Notes: generated from the sequence alone by a model not told the origin. 64,000 nt of DNA from DAOUBP01 sp034432655 (GCA_034432655.1 DAOUBP010000082.1:41132-105131); one strand, 5' to 3'; counted from the first letter of the stretch, positions 32,906 to 41,344 are shown. Numbers and translations are program-made.

Positions 32906-34006
32906 ATGGTATTCGGTAAATCGAATCGCGTGACCAAGGACATGGTCCTCGGCGCGCTTAAGACTGTGCAAGAGCCCGAGCTCCATAAGGACCTGGTTAC
33001 TTTGAACATGGTGAAGGACATCGAAGTGACCGATGGCGACGTGTCCTTCACGGTGACGTTGACGACCCCGGCGTGCCCGCTCAAATCCCAGATCGAGAAC
33101 GAGGCCAGAGCGGCCGTCTCTCGCTTGCCGGGGGTCAAGTCGGTCACTGTCAAGTTCGATGCGCAAGTGCGGTCCGATCATCGGATCGCAGGCAAATTGA
33201 AGGTGCCCATCAAAAACATCATCGCAGTGGCCAGCGGCAAAGGCGGTGTCGGCAAGACCACCATCGCCGCTAACCTGGCCGTCGCACTGGCTCAAATGGG
33301 CGCGCGGGTCGGCATCCTGGACGCTGACATCTATGGCCCCAATGTGCCGATTGCCATGGGCGTGTACGACCTGCCTGCGGTGGAGGAAGGCAAGATGGTG
33401 CCGGCCGAAGCGCACGGCGTGCAGGTGATGTCTATCGGCTTTCTGGTGCCCGACGGCGAAGCACTGGTGTGGCGCGGGCCGATGTTGCACAAGGCTATCG
33501 AGCAATTGCTCACCGATGTGGCGTGGGGCAATTCCCGGGCGGCCAACCCGGCCGAAAGGGAGTTGGATTACCTGATTGTGGACCTCCCCCCCGGCACCGG
33601 GGATGCGCAGATGAGCCTGGCGCAACTAGTGCCGTTGACCGGCGCCGTTATCGTGACCACGCCCCAGACCATCGCGTTGGCCGATGCCATGCGCGGCATC
33701 ACGGCCTTCAAACGGCTGGAGGTGCCGATCCTGGGCATCATCGAGAACATGGCGGGCGAGGTGTTCGGCTCCGGCGGCGGCGAGGCGGCGGCGGCCCGGC
33801 TGGGTGTCCCGTTCCTGGGGCGTGTCAACCTGGCGCCGGTGGTGCGCGAAAGCGGCGACCGCGGTGAGCCGGTGGTGGCCTGCTGTCCGGCCACTGAGCA
33901 GGCGCAGGTCCTGCGGGAGATCGCACAGAAGATCGCTGCGCAGGTCAGCGTGCTGAACGCCAAACGGCCGGCTATGCCGAAGGCACCGATCAAGTTGGAG
34001 TTGTAG
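32906..34006 (+). CDS. mrp: Mrp/NBP35-family FeS-cluster carrier ATPase
   Basis: The 366-residue protein has an N-terminal MIP18/DUF59 domain (residues about 7-85, with TTPACPLK) and a ParA-like Mrp ATPase domain with ASGKGGVGKTTIAANLA, DADIYGPNVP and VDLPPGTGD. Mrp proteins hold and deliver [4Fe-4S] clusters to apo-enzymes in the cytoplasm. The central C-x-x-C of Mrp is not conserved as such (the expected region reads VFGSGGGEAAA). The ATG at 32906 after GGAGAAG is chosen; upstream in-frame codons translate the heptamer repeat. Surrounding genes encode many FeS proteins. Confidence 0.9.
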   Translation: MVFGKSNRVTKDMVLGALKTVQEPELHKDLVTLNMVKDIEVTDGDVSFTVTLTTPACPLKSQIENEARAAVSRLPGVKSVTVKFDAQVRSDHRIAGKLKVPIKNIIAVASGKGGVGKTTIAANLAVALAQMGARVGILDADIYGPNVPIAMGVYDLPAVEEGKMVPAEAHGVQVMSIGFLVPDGEALVWRGPMLHKAIEQLLTDVAWGNSRAANPAERELDYLIVDLPPGTGDAQMSLAQLVPLTGAVIVTTPQTIALADAMRGITAFKRLEVPILGIIENMAGEVFGSGGGEAAAARLGVPFLGRVNLAPVVRESGDRGEPVVACCPATEQAQVLREIAQKIAAQVSVLNAKRPAMPKAPIKLEL

Positions 34007-34031
34007 GAGCGCTTGTATGTTGTGCCCCGGA

Positions 34032-34105
34032 ATCGAGGCTTTAGCCGGTTTCATCCTGTCATGAGGGAGACCGCCTGAAGGCTCAATTCCAGCAAAAAAG
34101 ATAAT
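34032..34105. repeat. Imperfect inverted repeat between mrp and the HdrD-like gene
   Basis: GGAATCGAGGCTTTAGCCGG pairs with a downstream arm ending GAAGGCTCAATTCC over about 24 positions with roughly six mismatches. It could form a long RNA hairpin between the two co-directional genes. Confidence 0.5.
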
Positions 34106-34129
34106 TCTCACGCAAAGGAGCTGAGGAAC

Positions 34130-36217
34130 ATGGAACACACACTTTGTCCCCCGGATGTCCCTTGTCGTCTCGGTTGGTGGAACATCCCCATTCCGTTGCG
34201 GGTCGTCTTTTTTGCCATCATGGCGATTGCTGTGGGCATCATGGTCTACGGCATCGTGCAGCGGATCAAGCTGTGGCGCAGGGGGCAGCCTGAGCTCTCC
34301 TTCGACCGGCCCTGGGAGCGCACACTGCGCACCCTGAAGTATGCCGTGGCTCAGGTCCGTATCTTGCGTCAAAGCTACCCGGCCGTGATGCACCTGGCCA
34401 TCTTTTGGACCATGGTGTTGTTCTTCATCGGCACGGTGCTCGGTTCGCTCGACACGGATGTCTTCGAGCTGATTTTCAAGACCAAGCTCCTGATCGGCGA
34501 TTTCTACCTGTTGGAAAAGGTCGTGCTCGACCTGGCCGCGCTTTTCGCCCTGATCGGCCTTGGCCTGGCGATCTACCGGCGGTACATCGTGCGGCCCGAT
34601 CGCCTGAACATTGACTGGCGTTTCAATCTCACCCTGCCCCTGCTGGCGTTCATCGTGCTCACCGGGCTGTTCGTGGAGGCACTACGGCTGGCCGCGCTGC
34701 AGCCGGCCTGGGCTCCTTTCTCGGTGATCGCCTATCCCATCAGCCTGTTATTCCGCGGGGGCGACGTGGCCGGGCTGGAGACCGCGCACCGGGTCATCTG
34801 GAGCATCCACTTCCTGGGCGTAGCGACCGCGTTCGCGACCCTGCCGCGCACCAACCTGTTCCACGTCTTCACCTCACCGGCCAACATCTTCTTCGCGCCG
34901 TTCAAGGTCAAGGGTGCGTTGAGGCCGATCTTCAACCTGGAGCAGGCCGAGCAGCTCGGCGTCAAAAAGCTGACCGACTTCCCCCAGCCGCAACTGGTGA
35001 ACTTCGACGCCTGCACTGAGTGCGGCCGCTGCCAGGTGGTCTGCCCGGCCTACGCGGCGAAACAACCCCTCAATCCCAAGTACGTGGTGCTCGATTTGCA
35101 GCATTACATGACCGCGCAGGGCCTTAAGGCTAAGGTTGAGGCTCAGGCTGAGAAGGAAGGCTCAACCTCAACCTTAACCTCAGCCTCAATGGTGGGCGAC
35201 GTGATCAAGCATGAGACCCTGTGGGCGTGCACCACCTGCTATGGCTGTGTGTACGAGTGCCCGGTGCTGATCGAGCACGTGGACGCCATCGTGGACATGC
35301 GGCGTTACCTGGCCCTGATGGAGGGGGACATCCCCGGCAGCCTGGCGACCACCCTCACCAACATCGAGCGGGCCGGCAATCCGTGGAAGCAGCCCAAGCG
35401 CAAACGGGCCGCGTGGACGCAGGGCCTGGACTTCGAGGTGCCGATCATGGCGAACCTGCCGGAGGGCACAGAGGTGGACGTGCTCTGGTGGGTGGGCTGT
35501 GCCGGCGCGTACGACCCGCGCAACCAGAAGGTGACCAAGGCGATTGCGAAGATCCTGCATGCAGCCGGTGTCAACTTTGCCATCCTGGGCGAGGAGGAGA
35601 CCTGCACCGGCGACGCGGCGCGCCGCGCCGGCAACGAGTACCTGTTCCAGCAACTGGCCCAACAGAACATCGAGACGTTGAACAGCTACAAGTTCAAGCT
35701 GATCCTCACCCAGTGCCCGCACTGCTTCAACACCCTGCTGAACGAGTACCCGCAATTCGGCGGCAACTACCAGGTGATGCACCACACGCAGTATATCGAG
35801 GCGCTGCTGGCCGAGGGGCAGGTTAAGGTTGAGGCTGAGGTTAAGGCTGAGGCTAAGATCACGTTCCACGACCCGTGCTACCTGGGGCGGTATAACGACG
35901 AGTACGACGCGCCGCGTTACCTGGCGACCGCGACCGGCATGAAGCTGGTGGAGATGGCCAAGTCGAAGTCGCAGGCCATGTGCTGCGGCGGCGGCGGCGC
36001 CCGTGTCTGGATGGAGGACGAGGGGGAGACGCGCGTCAACTACAACCGCCTGGCCCAGATCCAGGCCACCGGCTGCACCGAGGTCGGCGTGGCGTGTCCG
36101 TTCTGCATGGTGATGCTGGAGGACGCGAAGGGCGCCAAGGGGGCCGAGGAGCTGGTGATCCGGGACGTGGCCGAGATCGTGGCGGAGGCGCTGATCATGC
36201 CCGACAGCGAGGCGTGA
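34130..36217 (+). CDS. HdrDE-like membrane FeS oxidoreductase
   Basis: The 695-residue protein joins a NarI/HdrE-like membrane domain (four or five helices, residues about 20-265), a di-[4Fe-4S] ferredoxin domain (CTECGRCQVVCP and CTTCYGCVYECP) and two CCG domains (ETCTGDAARRAG with QCPHC; DPCYLGRYN with MCCGGGG and CPFC) as in HdrD/GlpC/LutA. It should pass electrons between the quinone pool and a soluble donor such as ETF. Two in-frame hexamer tracts code Lys/Glu/Ala-rich inserts at about residues 333-354 and 563-578, at domain junctions. AAGGAG precedes the ATG. Confidence 0.87.
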   Translation: MEHTLCPPDVPCRLGWWNIPIPLRVVFFAIMAIAVGIMVYGIVQRIKLWRRGQPELSFDRPWERTLRTLKYAVAQVRILRQSYPAVMHLAIFWTMVLFFIGTVLGSLDTDVFELIFKTKLLIGDFYLLEKVVLDLAALFALIGLGLAIYRRYIVRPDRLNIDWRFNLTLPLLAFIVLTGLFVEALRLAALQPAWAPFSVIAYPISLLFRGGDVAGLETAHRVIWSIHFLGVATAFATLPRTNLFHVFTSPANIFFAPFKVKGALRPIFNLEQAEQLGVKKLTDFPQPQLVNFDACTECGRCQVVCPAYAAKQPLNPKYVVLDLQHYMTAQGLKAKVEAQAEKEGSTSTLTSASMVGDVIKHETLWACTTCYGCVYECPVLIEHVDAIVDMRRYLALMEGDIPGSLATTLTNIERAGNPWKQPKRKRAAWTQGLDFEVPIMANLPEGTEVDVLWWVGCAGAYDPRNQKVTKAIAKILHAAGVNFAILGEEETCTGDAARRAGNEYLFQQLAQQNIETLNSYKFKLILTQCPHCFNTLLNEYPQFGGNYQVMHHTQYIEALLAEGQVKVEAEVKAEAKITFHDPCYLGRYNDEYDAPRYLATATGMKLVEMAKSKSQAMCCGGGGARVWMEDEGETRVNYNRLAQIQATGCTEVGVACPFCMVMLEDAKGAKGAEELVIRDVAEIVAEALIMPDSEA
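35124..35190. repeat. In-frame hexamer inverted repeat inside the HdrD-like gene
   Basis: Hexamers of AAGGTT/GAGGCT/CAGGCT type are followed by their complements (CTCAACCT, TAACCTCAGCCTC), forming a hairpin between the two ferredoxin motifs without breaking the frame. Confidence 0.75.
35820..35863 (+). repeat. Second in-frame hexamer tract inside the HdrD-like gene
   Basis: Seven hexamers of GTTAAG/GTTGAG/GCTGAG/GCTAAG type code a VKVEAEVKAEAK linker just before the second CCG domain. Confidence 0.75.
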
Positions 36218-36259
36218 TCATGTCGTAACAGGGAATTCATTCCGCTTCTTGGTAGCAAA

Positions 36260-36289
36260 GTGCCAGGCACGTCCGCACGTGCCTGGCAC
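36260..36289. terminator. Perfect 13-bp hairpin after the HdrD-like gene
   Basis: GTGCCAGGCACGT (36260-36272) and its exact complement (36277-36289) enclose a 4-nt loop. No U-tract follows, so it may be a dispersed palindromic repeat acting as transcript end. The rest of the 36218-36389 gap shows no gene. Confidence 0.55.
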
Positions 36290-36389
36290 CTCAGCTCAGT
36301 TCTCCAGAATCATCATTATTTGTTCCACAAGAGTGATCTCGCCGACATCCATGCCCAAGCCAAACCTTCCCAGTAGAAGATGATCGCAA

Positions 36390-36650
36390 TCATTCCCTGC
36401 GGAATTCGATGACGTAAGTCGAACAGGGCTGCAAAATAAAGAGGCGAATCACCGTAGGAAGCCCTCGCATAAAGGCCTTGAATTTGGGCCAGGGCCACCA
36501 GTATTCCGCTACCGCAAGGAATACCACTGCCAGAAGAAGAATGGAATAAAGGCCTGAAGTTCCAGGCCGCGGGAAAAACACCGACCAGATCACGAAACTG
36601 ATAGCGCACAGGAGTGAAAGCACGGCTATGATTTTTTTGGCTTTCGGCAT
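36390..36650 (-). CDS. Small two-helix membrane protein, unknown
   Basis: The 86-residue frame from the ATG at 36650 (AAGG eight bases upstream) has two hydrophobic segments: IIAVLSLLCAISFVIWSVFF and LYSILLLAVVFLAVAEYWW, then a basic stretch (PWPKFKAFMRGLP). It is about 105 bases downstream of the Cys-rich secreted peptide on the same strand and in the same AT-richer islet, so it may be its transport or self-protection partner; that is inference. A second frame (36316-36609) overlaps the 3' half and could be a frameshifted continuation. Family not recognised. Confidence 0.5.
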   Translation of the reverse strand: MPKAKKIIAVLSLLCAISFVIWSVFFPRPGTSGLYSILLLAVVFLAVAEYWWPWPKFKAFMRGLPTVIRLFILQPCSTYVIEFRRE

Positions 36651-36755
36651 ATTCATCACCTTTCGAGTGCTTATGGAGCGGCGACGAGAGAAAGTAGCGT
36701 AAGGAGATACTCTTATTCTTCTTACGCTACCCTTCTGGCTTAGGCCTTTCTTGTA

Positions 36756-37307
36756 TCATGGAGTGCCACACCAGGGGCATACAGATTCCCAATTCTGGCA
36801 ACACTGACTTGTGCACCAACCACAACCAAGAGCACAGCTAGCACAAGCGCTGCATAACCACCAGTAACCTAATGTTATGCATCCCCCACAGGGTGCTAAG
36901 CACCCTCCACATGAGAAACCGCACTGTATCAAACAGCTTCCATTCCAAGAGGTACAAGACCACGACTGATATGTCCAAAGGTCGATTTTTTTTGCAGAGT
37001 TTTCTCGAAGTACGTTTTGCACATCTGGGCTCTCAAGGACCCTGAAGATCACGCGATGCTTTTCAGGGTTTTCTAGCTCCTTTGAGTTCTCAACTTTGAT
37101 CTCTTGCAGAGGATGGCGGTAACCATCTGCAGAAAATGCCTGGGGGCAACCCATTGAAGGCGGTTGAACAGGCTCGGCGTTCTCGTCCGGAATTTCCGGC
37201 AGTGGGACAGCGACCTTGGCCGACACGGAGAGTGACATGGCCAGGGGAAGCAGTATGACCAGTATGCTCACTAAAATGCGGGACGTCTTGATTGAAAGCC
37301 GCTTCAT
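36756..37307 (-). CDS. Secreted cysteine-rich peptide precursor, unknown (bacteriocin-like)
   Basis: The 183-residue protein has a clear Sec signal peptide (basic n-region, hydrophobic 11-24, cleavage likely after VSA at residue 30), a charged pro-region (about 31-110) and a C-terminal domain from W111 with 16 cysteines (118, 125, 129, 133, 136, 140, 143, 152, 155, 158, 162, 165, 169, 170, 177, 180), rich in Gly, Trp and Ser. This precursor layout recalls halocin-C8-like and other Cys-rich bacteriocins, but no family match is certain. Strong AGGAGG Shine-Dalgarno and a consensus-like promoter support expression. Alternatively it is a surface or metal-binding protein. Confidence 0.72.
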   Translation of the reverse strand: MKRLSIKTSRILVSILVILLPLAMSLSVSAKVAVPLPEIPDENAEPVQPPSMGCPQAFSADGYRHPLQEIKVENSKELENPEKHRVIFRVLESPDVQNVLRENSAKKIDLWTYQSWSCTSWNGSCLIQCGFSCGGCLAPCGGCITLGYWWLCSACASCALGCGWCTSQCCQNWESVCPWCGTP

Positions 37308-37407
37308 GGTTGTACCCTCCTCCTGGCGGTGATAAAAGACGCTCTCGGCTCAAGTGACAAAGCACGCTTGCCGAGAGCAATGTCCAATCTTCGACACTGC
37401 CGATGCC

Positions 37408-37436
37408 AACTTATCACAACTGTTTATGCCAGTCAA
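37408..37436 (-). promoter_or_regulatory. Probable promoter of the Cys-rich peptide gene
   Basis: Minus strand TTGACT (37436-37431), 17-nt spacer and TAAGTT (37413-37408), about 100 bases before the start codon. The -10 is weak. The rest of the 353-base gap holds only this and the PDH promoter. Confidence 0.45.
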
Positions 37437-37602
37437 GGGGTCTCGATAAAGAAACGATAAAGGTTTTCCGGTCATCGCTGCTGGCCCGTATTCTGGACGC
37501 CGTTCGGCGCGCAGGGCAAGTGCATTAATGGTAGCAAGTGCTAACATGCCGGGTGCGGCCCAGGCAAAGCGCAAACAAACTTACGGACGCCGTATCTTTT
37601 TG

Positions 37603-37611
37603 TGCTATAAT
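37603..37611 (+). promoter_or_regulatory. Extended -10 promoter of the PDH operon
   Basis: TGCTATAAT (perfect TATAAT at 37606-37611) lies about 50 bases before the E1-alpha ATG. The -35 (TTACGG, 19-nt spacing) is poor. Confidence 0.65.
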
Positions 37612-37660
37612 TGTCTCGAATTTTGTATGAAGTAAGTTTGAATCCCAAGACGGAGGCGCC

Positions 37661-38671
37661 ATGCCCGCGCTCACAGCCGAACATTTCGTATCCCGCGACT
37701 ACGCGGCCGCGCTGACCGAGGACCAACTGCTGGAAATGTACGAGACCATGCTTCTGGCGCGCAAGCTGGACGAGCGCATGTGGGTGCTGCACCGCCAGGG
37801 CAAGGTCGCATTCCACATCTCCGGCATGGGCCAGGAAGCGTGCCAGATCGGCATGGCCTATGCCATGGACCGGGGTAAGGACTGGTTGCATCCTTATTAT
37901 CGCGACATGGCCTTCGTGTTGGCCCTGGGGATGACCCCGCGGCACGTCATGTTGCAACTGTTCGGCAAGGCCGAGGATCCCAGCTCCGGCGGCCGGCAAA
38001 TGCCCTCGCACTGGGGCTACGCGCCCAGCCGCATCGTCACCAGCTCCAGCCCCGTCGCGACCCAGGTGCCCCAGGCCGCGGGCATCGCGTTCGCCGCGAA
38101 GCTGCGCGGGCTGGACGAGGTGGTGGTGGTCACGCTGGGCGAGGGGAGCACCGCGCAGGGCGACTTCCACGAGGGGCTGAATTGGGCCGGCATTCACCGG
38201 CTGCCGTTGATCACCCTGGTGCAGAACAACCAGTACGCCATCTCTGTGCCGGTGGAGAAGCAGATGCCGGTGCCCAACGTGGCCGATCGCGGGGACGCCT
38301 ACGGCATGCCCGGCGTGATGTATGATGGCAACGATGTGTTCGAGAGCTACAATGTGGCCCGGGAGGCTGTAACCCGCGCCCGCCGCGGTGAAGGCCCGGC
38401 TTTGTTGGAGGCGAAGACTTATCGCCCCACCCCGCACTCATCGGACGATGACGACCGCACCTATCGCAGCCGACAGGAGGTGGAGATGTGGAAGCGGCGG
38501 GATCCGATTCTGCGCTTCGAGGGGGCTTTGCGGGAGCGCGGGCTGTTGAACGACGCACTGGCCGAGCGCATCCTGGCGCGCTGCATGGCCCGGGTAGATG
38601 ACGCGGTCGAGTACGCGCAGCGCGCGCCCTACCCGCGGCCAGAGGACGCGTTGCAGCCGGTCTTCGGATGA
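37661..38671 (+). CDS. pdhA: Pyruvate/branched-chain 2-oxoacid dehydrogenase E1 alpha
   Basis: The 336-residue thiamine-diphosphate subunit shows RKLDERMWVLHRQGKVAFH, GRQMPSHWG and the ThDP/Mg motif region LGEGSTAQGDFHEGLN, ending the motif with NNQYAIS. The usual GDG start of the ThDP motif reads GEG, a conservative change worth noting. With E1 beta it decarboxylates a 2-oxoacid and acetylates (acylates) the E2 lipoyl group. Pyruvate versus branched-chain specificity cannot be decided; both families share this layout. It is the first gene of an E1a-E1b-E2-E3 operon that is followed by lipA. Confidence 0.9.
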   Translation: MPALTAEHFVSRDYAAALTEDQLLEMYETMLLARKLDERMWVLHRQGKVAFHISGMGQEACQIGMAYAMDRGKDWLHPYYRDMAFVLALGMTPRHVMLQLFGKAEDPSSGGRQMPSHWGYAPSRIVTSSSPVATQVPQAAGIAFAAKLRGLDEVVVVTLGEGSTAQGDFHEGLNWAGIHRLPLITLVQNNQYAISVPVEKQMPVPNVADRGDAYGMPGVMYDGNDVFESYNVAREAVTRARRGEGPALLEAKTYRPTPHSSDDDDRTYRSRQEVEMWKRRDPILRFEGALRERGLLNDALAERILARCMARVDDAVEYAQRAPYPRPEDALQPVFG

Positions 38672-38696
38672 AGTGGTGTCAGGAGGATGTTGTCAA

Positions 38697-39680
38697 ATGC
38701 CGATCAAAACCAACATCGAAGCGCTGCGCGAGACCATGGCGGCCGAGATGCGTCGTGATCCCCGCATCATCATTACTGGCGAGGATGTGGGCCCGCGCGG
38801 GGGCGTCTTCCGGGCTACCGAGGGGCTGTATGCTGAGTTTGGGCCGAGCCGGGTGATTGACAGCCCCCTGGCCGAGCTCTCCATCATCGGCGTGGGCATC
38901 GGCATGGCGCTGAACGGCTTGCGCCCGATCTGCGAGATCCAATTCGCGGACTTCATCCACCCGGCCTTCAACCAGATCGTCAACGAAGCCGCCAGGATCC
39001 GCTACCGGTCTAACGGTCAGTTTCATGTCCCCATGGTGATCCGGGCGCCGTACGGCGGCGGGATCAGCGGCGGGTTGTATCACTCGCAATCGGTAGAGGC
39101 GTTCTTCGCGCATGTTCCAGGCCTGTACGTCGTGGCGCCCAGCACGCCCTACGATACTAAGGGCCTGTTGCGAGCTGCGCTGCGCAGCGAAGACCCGGTC
39201 CTGTTCCTGGAGCACAAGAAGCTGTACCGCTCGATTCGGGGGGAGGTCCCCGATGAGGACTATCTGGTGCCTATCGGCCAGGCAAAGGTTGCTCGCCCTG
39301 GCGACGATTTAACCATCATCGCCTACGGGCTGATGTTCCATGAATCGCTCAAAGCTGCCGAGGCATTGGCCCAGGAGGGGGTTTCTGTAGAGGTGATTGA
39401 CCTGCGCACCCTGGCCCCGTTGGACAAAGCGACCATCCTGGCGTCGGTCAAGAAGACCGGCAAGGTGCTGATCGTCTATGAGGATAACCTGACCGGCGGT
39501 CTGGGCGCCGAGGTGGCTGCCATCATCGCACAAGAGGCATTTGAGTATCTCGACGGCCCCATCACGCGGTTAGCCGGCCCGGACATCCCTGCCATGCCGT
39601 TCAGCCATCCGATGCAGGACTTTTTCCTGCCCAACGCGGAGAAGATCGCGGTTGCAGCGCGTAAGTTGGCCGCATATTGA
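38697..39680 (+). CDS. pdhB: 2-oxoacid dehydrogenase E1 beta
   Basis: The 327-residue transketolase-like subunit has the GEDVGPRGGVFRATEGL N-terminal block, FADFIHPAFNQIVNEAARIRY and the C-terminal IVYEDNLTGGLGAEVAA domain. The ATG at 38697 follows AGGAGG at a 10-base distance and matches the family N-terminus; the frame upstream overlaps E1 alpha by chance. It forms the E1 heterotetramer with PdhA. A heptamer repeat hairpin separates it from the E2 gene. Confidence 0.92.
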   Translation: MPIKTNIEALRETMAAEMRRDPRIIITGEDVGPRGGVFRATEGLYAEFGPSRVIDSPLAELSIIGVGIGMALNGLRPICEIQFADFIHPAFNQIVNEAARIRYRSNGQFHVPMVIRAPYGGGISGGLYHSQSVEAFFAHVPGLYVVAPSTPYDTKGLLRAALRSEDPVLFLEHKKLYRSIRGEVPDEDYLVPIGQAKVARPGDDLTIIAYGLMFHESLKAAEALAQEGVSVEVIDLRTLAPLDKATILASVKKTGKVLIVYEDNLTGGLGAEVAAIIAQEAFEYLDGPITRLAGPDIPAMPFSHPMQDFFLPNAEKIAVAARKLAAY

Positions 39681-39690
39681 GTGAAGCGTT

Positions 39691-39781
39691 CTACTGCTTA
39701 CTACATACTGCATACTTCGTACCATGGCTGCCAGTACACAGTATGCAATACGCAGTACGCAGTACGCAATACGCAGTACGG
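39691..39781. repeat. Inverted pair of heptamer arrays between E1 beta and E2
   Basis: The left arm (39691-39723) has CTACTGC/ATACTGC-type units; the right arm (39732-39781) has GTACACA, GTATGCA, ATACGCA, GTACGCA, GTACGCA, ATACGCA, GTACGGA. The array ends 8 bases before the E2 ATG and leaves little room for a Shine-Dalgarno. Confidence 0.85.
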
Positions 39782-39789
39782 AGCATCCC

Positions 39790-41322
39790 ATGCCAGTACA
39801 AGTCATCATGCCTCAGCTCGGCGAATCGGTTGTTGAAGGCACCGTCACCAAATGGCTGATTGCGCCGGGTCAGCCGGTGAAGGAGTATGAGCCGCTGTTG
39901 GTGGTCGCCACCGACAAGGTCGAGACCGAGATCCCGGCCCCTGCATCGGGCGTCTTGTTAAAGATCTACGTGCCTGAAGGTCAGACCGTGCCCAAGGGAA
40001 CGCTTCTGGCGGAGATTGGCCAGGCATTAGGTGATGAGGAGCCGGTGACTCCGCGCGCCGCTGACAGCGGTCTGCGGCAAAGGAGTGATCATCCAACACC
40101 TGATACCCAATCCTCAATCCCCGCCACCCCCCTTGCCCAGCGCATGGCCGCCGAGCACGGCATCAACCTCGCCGACGTGCCCGGCACCGGCCCCGGCGGC
40201 CGCGTGACCAGGGAGGACGTGGAGGCATTCCTGGCGTTTTCTGAGGGTGAAGGTTCAGCCCAATCTACTAATCTACCAGATACCAGTCTACCAGCACCCA
40301 CCCTCGGCTTCATCTCGCCGGCCGTGGGCCGTCTGGCTGCAGAGCTAGGCATAGACCTTTCCCAGGTGGTCGGCACCGGTGCAGGCGGCCGTATCACCAA
40401 GAAGGACGTGCTGGCCTACGCGGCTGCGCCCGTGCCGCGCGGGGCAACCACGGCGGCACCGCCTGAAGCCGCCGAATTGCCCCCCTGGGAGCGTCCCGGC
40501 ACCGGCGACCTCTTCAAACCGACCGAGGAAACATCAGTTTCAGCGGTTCCCTCGGTTCCTTCGGCCCCTGCGGTTTCCGAAATTCCTCCGGCTCCCGCCA
40601 CGCCTGCCCTGACCGAGAGCGAGCTGATCCCGTTGTCCGCCATCCGTCGCGCCATCGCCCAGCACATGGTCCTCAGCAAGCATACTTCGCCCCATGTAAC
40701 CACGGTGATGGAGGCCGACCTGACCCGGGTGCTGCAGGCGCGGGAGCGGTTGCGGGGCGAATTCGAGCGTCAGGGAGTGCGGCTGACCCTCACACCGTTC
40801 TTCCTGCAAGCGATTGTCGCAGGGTTGAAGGCTGTGCCCGAGGCCAACAGCACCTTCACCGAGAACGGGCTGCTGGTGCACAAACATGTTCACATCGGCG
40901 TGGCCGTGGCGATCCCAGATGGCTTGATCGTCCCGGTGATCCGGCATGCGGACGAGCGCAGCTTGTTGGGCCTGGCACGCGCGGTCAACGACCTGGCCGA
41001 GCGCGCCCGGGCGAAAAAACTCGCGCCGGATGAGGTACAGGGCGGCACCTTTACCCTCACCAACCACGGTACCGCCGGCAGCCTGTTCGCGACCCCCATC
41101 ATCAACCAGCCGCAGGCGGGTATCCTGGGAGTCGGTGCAGTGCAAAAACGGGTTGTGGTCCTCAGTCGGGGCAATTCCCTTCTGCCCGGCCCGGACGATA
41201 CCATTGCTATCCGGCCGATGGTGTATCTCAGCTTCACCTTCGACCATCGCATCCTGGATGGCCAGAGTGCTGACGGGTTTCTGATGGCCGTGAAACGGTT
41301 CCTGGAAGGTTATGCGGCCTGA
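39790..41322 (+). CDS. pdhC: 2-oxoacid dehydrogenase E2 acyltransferase with two E1/E3-binding domains
   Basis: The 510-residue protein has a lipoyl domain (residues 1-80, lipoyl Lys 43 in TDKVETE), two peripheral-subunit-binding domains (about 110-149 with VPGTGPGGRVTREDV; about 173-212 with VVGTGAGGRITKKDV) and the catalytic domain from about 280 with the DHRILDG active-site His/Asp motif. One PSBD is usual, so two is notable. The linkers before and after PSBD1 are encoded by repeat-like DNA. The ATG at 39790 starts at the lipoyl domain; earlier in-frame codons translate the heptamer array. Confidence 0.92.
   Translation: MPVQVIMPQLGESVVEGTVTKWLIAPGQPVKEYEPLLVVATDKVETEIPAPASGVLLKIYVPEGQTVPKGTLLAEIGQALGDEEPVTPRAADSGLRQRSDHPTPDTQSSIPATPLAQRMAAEHGINLADVPGTGPGGRVTREDVEAFLAFSEGEGSAQSTNLPDTSLPAPTLGFISPAVGRLAAELGIDLSQVVGTGAGGRITKKDVLAYAAAPVPRGATTAAPPEAAELPPWERPGTGDLFKPTEETSVSAVPSVPSAPAVSEIPPAPATPALTESELIPLSAIRRAIAQHMVLSKHTSPHVTTVMEADLTRVLQARERLRGEFERQGVRLTLTPFFLQAIVAGLKAVPEANSTFTENGLLVHKHVHIGVAVAIPDGLIVPVIRHADERSLLGLARAVNDLAERARAKKLAPDEVQGGTFTLTNHGTAGSLFATPIINQPQAGILGVGAVQKRVVVLSRGNSLLPGPDDTIAIRPMVYLSFTFDHRILDGQSADGFLMAVKRFLEGYAA
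40085..40125 (+). repeat. Repeat-like tract coding the first E2 linker
   Basis: The DNA reads as loose heptamers (ACACCTG, ATACCCA, ATCCTCA, ATC) within the linker between lipoyl domain and first PSBD. Confidence 0.45.
40258..40301 (+). repeat. TACCAATC/TACCAGT-type octamer tract coding the second E2 linker
   Basis: CCAATCTACTAATCTACCAG and ATACCAGTCTACCAG match the octamer family seen at 44369-44541, here in frame between the two PSBDs (residues about 157-171). Confidence 0.7.
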
Positions 41323-41344
41323 ACCAAACATGGTAGAATAGCAG

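Noticed and set aside
36316..36609. Second small reading frame overlapping the small membrane protein gene
   Set aside because: It overlaps most of the better-supported frame and has no Shine-Dalgarno; it could be a frameshifted tail but this cannot be shown.
37120..37300. Cys-rich peptide as a lantibiotic precursor
   Set aside because: No LanB/C/M enzymes are adjacent, and the leader is a Sec signal peptide rather than a double-Gly or lantibiotic leader.
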